In this document: in pieces, positions 56,444-64,000 of the stretch | Position numbering within the stretch: position 1 is the stretch's first letter | Layout: the number at the start of each line of letters is the position of its first letter | NCBI GenBank assembly: GCA_028274465.1 | Contig: CM051456.1 | Span: forward strand, 83,190,753 to 83,254,752 | DNA: 64,000 nucleotides | Direction: 5' to 3' | DNA from: Plantago ovata | Taxonomy: Eukaryota > Streptophyta > Magnoliopsida > Lamiales > Plantaginaceae | Program-made: the position numbers and the translations under genes | The notes under the pieces: generated by a model | What the model was told of the DNA's origin: nothing | Databases searched by the model: none | Seen by the model: only the letters and a program-made list of their open reading frames with translations

Positions 56444-57956
56444 TTAGGAAACTTGTAAATTTTGATGAGCAATTAACCATGCTAAATTAAGGAAAGTCCA
56501 GTAACTAGTACTCTTAAGGTCCATAGAAATTTAGAATTTTAAGGACATTGTAAAAGAGGAACGTTTGCTAAAGACTTAGTGTAGGTACTAGTTAGGTGCT
56601 TTAGTTTGCTGATGATGTACTTTGTTTTTACAAATGAACTATTGAAGCACTAAAATCGTTCAGAAACTTGAAAATTCGATGACTGAAGACTTAAGAAGAT
56701 TTCTGATGGTATCTACAAAGGCACATGTTGCTCAGAAAGCGGAAATTTCAGCAACAGCTTGCATAAGTGAAAATCTATATGACAGAGTAGGTTGTGTTTG
56801 CTGAAACTGAGACTGACAGCTTGCCGAAATACATATGTGACCTCCTTGCTGAAAGTACCTTCATTTTGGCTCCAACGTTCACATTTGAATTCCATTCAAA
56901 TGAACATTAAATGCAAAGTAAGCACGTGAAGAACATGAAGACTAGAAGACAAATGAAGGACGCTGCTGAAAGTACAAAAGCAAGATAGTGACATCTTAAG
57001 GAACAAAGCCTTAGAATTTGAAATTCAAACGGCTCCCTTGATTCACTATAAATAGAGGTCATCCGGCAAAGAGTTGAAGTGTGTCAACAACGTGATCAAA
57101 CTCTCACTTGTTGTTAAACACTCAATCTTCCATACTCTTTACTGCCTATTGATCCGTTCCAAGACTTAAGCTTGAAACAAAAGCTACTTGTGAAGAAGTA
57201 GAACGTTCATGGCTAAGAAATTAGTTAAGTGTTCTTTCTTTCGAACAAGAACAAGTCTTGACACCAGAAACAACTTAACTTGCTTACTGAAAAATATTAC
57301 AAGTTGTGTTTCTTTAGATAACTTGTTATAGCTTAATAAGTTATATTCAAGTCATCTCATCCCAAACCTCTCTAACTGATAAACACCCTTTTTCAGGCGT
57401 GAAATTCAGGGGGAATTAATCAAGCATAATTTTGTTGATTAAGTATCCCAAGTTTGGTGGAGAACAAGATTTCGTTCCTAGTTAGGTTGGAAACGAAGGA
57501 AGTGTGCCTTGGTTTCTGAAGAATCATTATAGATAGGTGTTGTAAGGCACCTCAAGCTTATCTTAGTGGATTCAGTCCTGGAAAGGACAAAGTGGATTAG
57601 TTGAGAGATTACGCCACTCTGAGATACCACTATAAAAGTGTTTGTGTGATTTACTTTACCGCATTTAGTTTTCAGCAAGCTTAACTGTTTGTACACTGTC
57701 ACTCTGCTCACTTGCTGAAACTAGCACTCTCTGAAAAGCACTTATTGTATAAAGACTTCCGCACTCTGTTTTTAAAGTACCAGTAAAACTTGTTACTGAA
57801 AAGTAACTAGTACTTGCTGAGAAAGTTAAGTATCCACAAACTCATTAATGAAAAGTAATAAGCACTTGCTGAGAAAGTTTTTAAACGACGAAAGTTTGAA
57901 AAGACTATTCACCCCCCACCCCTCTAGTCTTTTCTTGTTGTTTAAAGGGACCAACA
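56444..57956 (+). repeat. 3' LTR of E3
   Basis: 1513 bp, missing only the first 2-3 bases (starts TTAGGAAAC) and ending CCAACA before target duplication AAATG. TATA box 57047-57054. Confidence 0.92.
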
Positions 57957-57961
57957 AAATG

Positions 57962-59083
57962 CTAAGTGGGGCCGGATATATTAGTAAGAGAGAGAGCAAG
58001 TGGTGGGGACCAAGTCCCCACACAAAAACAACTACTCGGGCTCGTGTCGTGTCAAACTTCTCGGGCGCGTGTACATCACGCGCCCGAGTGGCTTGTATTG
58101 CTGGGCCTTTTGGCCAAGCTTCTCTTCCCCTTCTCTTATTTCAATTAAGCCCAATTGCATTTCAAGTCCAAATCAAATTTGGTCCAATTCATACACTCCA
58201 TTTTAATTGTTCAAATAGAATTTAACCCAATTAAATTATTCACACTTAATAATAAATAATGTTAATCTAATTAACATCTATTCGTTTAATAATAAATAAT
58301 ATTAATCTAACTAATATCTATTTATTAGTAATCCCGATTTGTTGGAGTACTAATCATGTAGTGTGACCCGTAGGGCCTTATATATTAACCACTAATCGAA
58401 TTAGGTTCACGGTGAAACTCCTAGACGGTTTTCCGGACAACATTAATATATAAGGGCATTTGTAAGGAAAAACAAATCACCTTTGGTGTAAGGTTAATAT
58501 AGTCCCTTCATTATTGAATACTCGAATAAGTCTAGAACTTGATATCGTGTCTGTTCCAATAACTTATTCATTTGTTTCTCATTCTTGTTAGTTGATCTTC
58601 GATCACTATTTTGAATATATCGTAATTCATTGGCCAATGACTAACGATCAACCTAACTATGAGACGTAAGTATTCTCTCCAATGTCTATTGCGAGGAATG
58701 AATACTATCTTGGTTCAACTACTAATCGCATGTACTTCATAATATATCTAACGCATGCCGTATCTACCCCAAGTGGAGTGCAAGCATTGGTCATGGTCAA
58801 GATATCCTGATGAACGTATTTTTGACGCGTTCATCTTGTCAGCATGTAGTCAGCATTGACCTCAAGTCAAAGGACGGTTAAATTACCTAACACACCGATA
58901 CTTCCATAGACACGTTAATAGAATTAATCAAACGATTTCTCGGTGGATCAGTCAACATCCTCTAAGGTGTTCCATGCATCCATCATGAATGACCAAGTCA
59001 TTCGTAGTTGTGAGAGCCACTACATTCCCCTAAGAATATGATGCAGATCGCATGCCAATCTTTAACTTACGTCATTGATATCC
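57962..59083 (-). repeat. Old hairpin-rich repeat related to LTR G, inverted
   Basis: No gene. Several blocks resemble element G in reverse orientation, for example GTGTGACCC.TAGGGCC near 58363-58379 (complement near 63252-63278). It carries perfect palindromes: 58003-58021 (8-bp arms), 58060-58088 (12-bp GC arms, loop TACAT), 58259-58277 and 58627-58640. It probably is part of an old LTR with 42065-42570 as its continuation. A 40-bp copy of the D LTR start is embedded at 58801-58840. Confidence 0.6.
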
Positions 59084-60466
59084 TGATGAACGTATTTTTG
59101 ACGCGTTCATCTTGTCTTTTTTACCTTCTTTTGCTATCTTCTAGCCTTATTTTTTGGTTAGTTTTGTAGAATAGTGTCACGTTTTGTGTTTTCTGCATTT
59201 TCAGGCACTTAGGTACGAAACGGCATTTTTGGAGCTAAAAACGAGCCTTTTTGATGGAAAAGATGGCCCCGTTGAAGTTCCCCAATCTCCGTGGCTTGTT
59301 CGTAAGTGTTTGCGTATCAATAAGCATCAAGAAGGATGAGTCCATGCGAGGGCAAAAAGATTGAGTTTGAAGACAAAAATCTGCCCAGGAGCCAAGCTAA
59401 GCTCCTGGAATAGTGAAGCGCTCCGCTTCATTTTCCAGGAGCTTTGGCACAGAAGCCAAGTGAAGCGCTTGGAGTGCCGAAGTGCTTCGCTTGCAAAGCG
59501 CTTCGCTTGGCTTCTCCAAGCGGTCCGCTTGGCAGCGGTTACGTTTTCGGATTTTCCTTCTTAGATCTGATCTTTGGTCATTTTTTGAAGATCTTTTGAA
59601 CTGTAACTTCGTTTTGGAGAGCTCCTAAGCCCCAAAACTCAGAGAAAACTCAGATTACTTTGTATTTTAGCTTGGGATTCAATTTGATTGGAATTCATCC
59701 TTTGTAATCATCTACGGAGAGGTTTTCGTTGATTCCCACCGATTAGTGACAGCTTTGGTGGTAACTTGTATCACTCTCTTGTCTTGTAGTTTGATATGAT
59801 GTATTCTGATTATTATTCATATGAATTGATGTCTATGTTGATGAATATGAGTAGCTAAATCTTTTGTGTTGGTGGTAGAATGTAGAATATGCATGCTATT
59901 GGTTATGTTTATGCTTACATGAGATTGTGATTCAATCTTGCTGCAAATTCCTTCATATGATTCTTAGTTGCCTATAAAATATATTCGAATTGAGTATAGT
60001 GACAAACTCTTTGTCAATGAAAGCTATAGGATTGTATGTTAGAGATTTGCAGCATGCTAGATAAATGGTGTTGGTGACAAGCACCTCTAAAGTATTGATA
60101 GTGGTCTTTTATGATGTGTGTCTTAAAGTTACCTAGACGAGTTGCTTAGCAGACTTGATCGAAGGTTTTACGCACTGAACTTGTGAGCATATTCGTAACC
60201 CGTGCATGTGTATTTGATTTCTACCACCAACCGTTTTCCAAACTTGATTACAACAATCTGATTTCTCGTTGCTTTGTTCAAAGGAAACGATTCCATAAAC
60301 ATTTGAACTCGTTGACTGAAATTGCTAGCAAAAACCTCAAGTAAAGCCACGTTAGGTCCAGAGAGAACGACACTCGGGGACAACTTGCCGTTGCACTCTA
60401 GTTTGTGTAGTGATAAGTGTTCTTAGGCTTTTAAACAAATTTAATTGGTGAAAAACGACATCATCA
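59084..60466 (+). repeat. 5' LTR of D
   Basis: 1383 bp, TGATGAACG to CATCATCA, clearly homologous to the A LTR with many substitutions. The GC-hairpin cluster at about 59414-59532 includes GAAGCG-CTC-CGCTTC. Confidence 0.9.
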
Positions 60467-60472
60467 ATTTGG

Positions 60473-60544
60473 CGCCGTTGCCGGGGATCGAACCCGGCTC
60501 ACCCGCGTGACAGGCGGGAATACTTACCACTATGCTACAACGAC
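60473..60544 (-). tRNA. Full-length tRNA-Asp(GTC) sequence, antisense, at the primer-binding site
   Basis: The complement is a complete 72-nt plant tRNA-Asp. It has an acceptor stem starting GTCGTTG, an A box (TAGCATAGTGG), anticodon GTC at tRNA positions 34-36 (60509-60511), a T arm with GGTTCGATCCC and a 3' end CGGCG. The plus-strand TGG at 60470-60472 matches the untemplated CCA tail. I recall two differences from common plant tRNA-Asp (D arm, variable region). It sits exactly where A has only 18 nt of primer-binding site. It most likely was copied from the primer tRNA during reverse transcription. It could still be transcribed, since both internal promoter boxes are present. Confidence 0.85.
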
Positions 60545-60570
60545 TCAAAGACGAAAGACAAGATCAACGA
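60536..60570. repeat. 35-nt inverted copy joining the tRNA to the element
   Basis: 60536-60570 is the exact reverse complement of 61009-61043 in the same element. The first nine bases (TACAACGAC) are at once the tRNA 5' end and element sequence. That overlap marks a template switch by microhomology. Confidence 0.9.
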
Positions 60571-61934
60571 GCCAAATTTATGCGATAGGGATGATTTAGT
60601 GCAGCGGGGATGTTGCACGTTGTTGTGTGTGGAGTTTATTGCCAAGTCTTTTGAACTTTTTTATTGAGTAGACTAAGTGTTTTATGACCATTGATCATAT
60701 GTTGCATCACTTTGCAAGTAGTTTGAGGCTTATCTCGCTTGGTTTGTCACATTCGCATGTGCACTAGTTAAGCTTAGTAGTCTCGACATCACCTTGAGTG
60801 GTGTTTCTTCTGCTGCGGTTCACGATGGCCTTATGAAATGATGCATGTTAGAGTCTATGGTTGTAACCCGTGTAATTATGTACGTATGAGGCGACAAGTT
60901 CTTCACCTCGATTAGAGATTGCCAAATGCCTAGGAAGGAGGTAGTGTGAGGTGTGCGATTCCTTGTATTAAACCTATTCTATCGAATAGGTTTGGGGAGG
61001 GGGTTGCTTCGTTGATCTTGTCTTTCGTCTTTGAGTCGTTGTAAAGTTTCCTTTTTCTTTTTCTTTTGTTTTGTGTCCCAACCTATTCTTTCGAATAGGT
61101 TTCGGGAGGTGTCTTTGTAAGAGAGTCTTTCCTTTTTCTTTCTCGTCTTTGTGCTCAAACCTATTCTCTCGAATAGGTTTGGGGAGATGTTTTGGACACA
61201 TAGTACTGCTGCTTGCCCCTATATAAAAGAAAAAAAAGGAGAAAAAGAAAAGAAGAAAAAAAAAGGAAAGAAAAAGAGAAAAAAAAAACAGAGAAGAAAT
61301 AAAATAAAGAATAAGACCCAAAAGCAAAAGAAGGGTCGTTGCAAGCCAAAAGCAGTCTAGTAAAGTGTCAAGTGTCATGTAAATATTTGTTATTGAAGTG
61401 TCGAGTTGTAAATTCTATCTTTCGTTTCGTGTCGCCTTTGTCCAAGGCCTGTTCTTGACCACCCTCGTCTTGCTATTCAAGAAGTGGTTGAAAGAGGCTC
61501 ATTCTTGAGAGTCTGGGTAGAATAGGGGAGTGTTATCTTTCTAAGGGAACCCTCCTTCGTTTGATGAGAACCAGTATTGGTTCGCCCTCTCTTGAGGAAA
61601 AGTCTCGCTTGGTGAACAGTAGTAAGCCCTCGGTTTCATAGGCACGGGGCAATTGTAGTATGATAACATGCATCATTGTGTCGTCACTGACCAGGTCCAG
61701 GTAGAAGATGTTACGAGCGACTCCTTTGTTTAACTAAGTGCACTTGAGAATGTGTATATTCGCAATCGAGGCATACTTCAACCTATGTGCATGTCATGCT
61801 CATTTTTGGTTTTGTTCATAAGAATTTGGTAGACTCAATAGATTAGTTCACTTTACTTGGCATGAGACTCCTTTTGTGTTGCATTTAGGATAGTTTGTTG
61901 CTTGAGGACAAGCAAAGGTTTGGTTTGGGGAGTT
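60571..61934 (+). other. Interior of D: Athila 3' UTR
   Basis: About 40 nt of unidentified sequence (60571-60610), then collinear with A from about 12657 to 13971. Includes the AACCTATTC hairpins at 60971-60992, 61080-61101 and 61158-61179, an A/G tract (about 61226-61300) and the polypurine tract next to 61935. No credible gene. Confidence 0.85.
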
Positions 61935-62214
61935 TGATGAACGTATTTTTGACGCGTTCATCTTGTCTTTTTTACCTTCTTTTGCTATCTTCTAGCCTTG
62001 TTTTTTTGTTAGTTTTGTAGAATAGTGTCACGTTTTGTGTTTTCTGCATTTTCAGGCACTTAGGTACGAAACGGCGTTTTTGGAGCTAAAAACGAGCCTT
62101 TTTGATGGAAAAGATGGCCCCGTTGAAGTTCCCCAATCTTCGTGGCTTGTTCGAAAGTGTTTGAGCATCAATAAGCATCGAGAAGGATGAGTCCAAGGCA
62201 CCCGAGGGCCATGC
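61935..62214 (+). repeat. D 3' LTR, first 280 bp
   Basis: Starts TGATGAACG after the polypurine tract and is cut after GGGCCATGC by element G. CATGC (62210-62214) may be the left target duplication of G. Confidence 0.88.
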
Positions 62215-64000
62215 TGATAGTGTATATGTCCTAGAGACAGTCCTTACTAAGGGCATGGTGCCCTTATAGAGGGCATATATGTACTATTACAAAGGTCAAC
62301 GTAATATAATATATGTTTGTTGCATTTTACTATTGAGTATCGCTTTCATATTTATATTACACCAGGCTGCAGCATGTCATATCTTTATTACTGTCTGTAT
62401 TGATATTAAACATGTCCCCTCGGATAGATGACCGATCACACAGTTAGTGGGAGCTATGTGAGTTATCATCTATCCCAAACTCTCCCTAGTCGTGGTTCAT
62501 CTCGGATGTGGGGGTCTGAATGAACCTGACAAGACTAGTATGCGTGGAGGTTATACTTGTTGGAGCAAGTGTGAGCCGATCCCACGGCCACGGAACGGAT
62601 TGTTGGACAATCAAGGAACGTTCCCATAACTGCGCATAGTTGTTCGAAGAAGCTTTATCGAACAATGGAAGTACCCACCGGACACTCCCATCGATGTATA
62701 CTCTACACCGACGTGTCTATGGGAACCGGTGAGTTGTCGAAGTGATGCCATTCGTCCTTTGTACTTACAGGACTTTATCATCACATTTGTTGCCCCATAT
62801 CCTTGGTGGACCCGTCGATGTCAGCTCTGAATAAGCAGCTGACCTAAGACACGATCCAGGATTATGGCTACATATAAATGGGGGTGATAAGTGATTCTGT
62901 GAAGGATTCATCTCTCAAGTGTAGCACAGGAGAGCACTGCTCATAGTCGTTCATAGTTGTGATGGTAAAACCGCTGGCCAGCGTATCAATATTATTATGA
63001 TGGTCATAATAGATATTGGATTCACCATGCGACTCACTGAAGACGCCCGTGGATGTATTATTGGGATAGACACTTCATCGATCCTAGATACATTCGAGCA
63101 AGTCAGATGAAGGGACGTTACCATCGCCGCGTTGAGCGCAACAGGCTTCGCAACGAAAGGGTTAGCTTTGAGAAACCTCTCAAACGTCCTCACGTATTAA
63201 TACTGCAAATGGAACCATCTAGGAATTCCATGTTGCCTAGTCTAGGACTTGCTTAATACGGTGAGGCCCTATGGGTCACACTATGTGGTGATTCAGTCTA
63301 TCAGAATATCCTTGAAGATGGAATCGCAATTAATTTGGAATTAATTGTGATTGATGGATTATAATTGATTTGGAATTAATTATAATAATTGGTGGCTCAA
63401 TTAATGATTTGGAATTATTAATTGAATTGGCTAATTAATTGTATTTTATGTAAATACAATTAAAGATTATATTTTGGAAATATAATGGAGGTTTGATTTG
63501 AAAGGATATGTTAATTTAGAATTAACATATGCACATGGGCAAAATCTACTTGGAGTTTGAATTACCTTAGAACTATAAGTGGGTCCCAAAATCGGGACCC
63601 ACCTATCACCCTTAGGACACGCGCGCGCGCGAGAGATGGAGTAGGGGAAGGAGTTCGAACTCCTTCCTCTATTACAAGTCTAAGGGATAAGTTAGATTTT
63701 CCTGATTGAGTTTTGATTTGATTGGGAATGAATCTAGACTTGATATTGGTTTCCTTGTGCGATAAGAATTAGATTCTTATTCCTTTACGAAGTCTAATTG
63801 CTCATGCTTTAGGCTTCTATAGACTACTATATATAGTAGACTATTAGAGAGTTTTTGACATAGACTTTGACAGTCATTCTACCCAGTTTTCGTAGAGAAA
63901 ATAAAAACTCTCCCCTCCTCTATAAGCCTACGCGCGCGCCACCTGTCGGAGGAATCGCCGCCCCATCTTCTTGGTCACACAAAGAATATCCTAGCATTCT
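62215..64000 (+). repeat. Long LTR (element G), hairpin-rich, 5' 1.8 kb
   Basis: Begins TGATAGTGTATATG at the D junction and runs off the window. I see no gene domain. A TATA-containing palindrome at 63819-63844, followed by a leader-like region, suggests an LTR promoter, so this is probably U3-R of a long LTR. About 20 short palindromes cover it. A GC alternation (CGCGCGCGCG) lies near 63620. Superfamily undetermined. Confidence 0.6.
63327..63602 (+). repeat. Seven consecutive hairpins (core of the ladder in G)
   Basis: Arms and centres: 63327-63347 (9 bp, TGG), 63359-63385 (12 bp with one mismatch, TGG), 63398-63424 (12 bp, one mismatch, TGG), 63435-63463 (12 bp, TATGT), 63466-63486 (9 bp, TGG), 63506-63530 (11 bp, TAG) and 63579-63602 (9 bp GC-rich, 6-nt loop). 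Arm sequences differ from hairpin to hairpin, yet nearly all are perfect within each. Confidence 0.85.

Larger units (their letters stand above)
42571..57956 (+). mobile_element. Full-length but defective Sirevirus E3 (15.4 kb)
   Basis: Target duplication AAATG (42566-42570, 57957-57961). Order: LTR, initiator-Met primer-binding site, gag with zinc knuckle, protease, integrase, RT, RNase H, palindrome spacer, third ORF, 3' UTR, LTR. Integrase before RT marks Ty1/copia. Extended gag plus a long extra ORF marks the Sirevirus type. By eye, the first ~330 aligned bases of the two LTRs differ by about a dozen substitutions and a 3-nt indel, so it is older than Athila A. Multiple stops and frameshifts in gag, pol and the third ORF. 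Confidence 0.93.
59084..62214 (+). mobile_element. Coding-free Athila derivative D with captured tRNA
   Basis: LTRs are of the same family as A. The interior (60467-61934) consists of primer-binding site, full tRNA-Asp, a 26-nt inverted scrap and 1.3 kb of Athila 3' UTR ending in the polypurine tract. No gag or pol. The 3' LTR is cut after 280 bp by element G. It could move only with proteins from a complete Athila such as A. Confidence 0.88.

Noticed and set aside
60473-60544. Ordinary chromosomal tRNA-Asp gene
   Set aside because: It abuts the LTR exactly at the primer-binding site with the CCA complement, so origin from the primer tRNA is far likelier. Transcription competence is left open.
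63053-63256. 67-codon frame in LTR G and 80-codon frame opposite (62951-63193)
   Set aside because: Both lie within the hairpin-rich LTR upstream of its TATA region, without recognisable domains. Probably chance frames in a GC-richer stretch.
63619-63632. CGCGCG run as a Z-DNA regulatory element
   Set aside because: Too short and unsupported by any conserved context in the related repeat at 57962-59083.

Overview
This is nuclear DNA from a flowering plant, probably a dicot; the species cannot be named from this window. Nearly every base belongs to a transposable element: Sirevirus-like Ty1/copia, Athila-like Ty3/gypsy, a CACTA (En/Spm) DNA transposon, a small TRIM-like LTR and an unclassified long LTR. 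The only candidate for ordinary host coding DNA is a 65-codon acidic reading frame at 42132-42329 (minus). The coding regions are eukaryotic retroelement polyproteins, there are GT-AG introns, and primer-binding sites match initiator-Met and Asp tRNAs. Position 34236-34335 is an assembly gap of 100 N.

Layout. One old Sirevirus (E2, 3315-42064, plus) forms the base of the first 42 kb. Seven insertions have split it. They are: a second Sirevirus (E1, 1-3314) in its 5' LTR; an Athila element (A, 5134-15364, target duplication CATGG); a 212-bp TRIM-like LTR (15883-16094, GTACC); a CACTA element (16143-19719, TAA); a solo Sirevirus LTR (20433-22031, minus); a minus-strand Sirevirus (E4, 25148-34451, AAAGC); and a minus-strand, coding-free Athila relative (F, 36619-40688, GGTAC). 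After about 500 bp of older sequence comes a complete-length but mutated Sirevirus (E3, 42571-57956, AAATG). Next are 1.1 kb of an older repeat, a coding-free Athila derivative (D, 59084-62214) carrying a full-length tRNA-Asp copy at its primer-binding site, and the first 1.8 kb of another long LTR (G, 62215-64000) that interrupts D's 3' LTR.

What works together. The Sireviruses carry gag with a zinc knuckle, protease, integrase, reverse transcriptase and RNase H, then a very long third reading frame in the position often called env. All visible copies have stops or frameshifts. Athila A is the youngest large element: its LTRs differ by roughly 17 substitutions in 1.4 kb and its pol is open for 1464 codons, but the integrase catalytic Glu reads Gln. 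The CACTA element carries one intact, multi-exon TnpA-like gene and no catalytic transposase.

The strongest unexpected signal is small RNA-scale structure. Four unrelated families contain clustered short palindromes whose stems are kept while loops, or paired stem bases, change. These are: GC-rich AAGCG hairpins and AACCTATTC hairpins in the Athila elements; TTGCTGA palindromes between pol and the third frame of the Sireviruses; 17-bp-arm palindromes at the CACTA ends; and a ladder of about 20 hairpins, many with TGG triloops, in LTR G. Other points of interest are the captured tRNA-Asp, three in-frame mini-introns of fixed 75/72/75-nt length in the third frame, and a probable internal promoter ahead of that frame.
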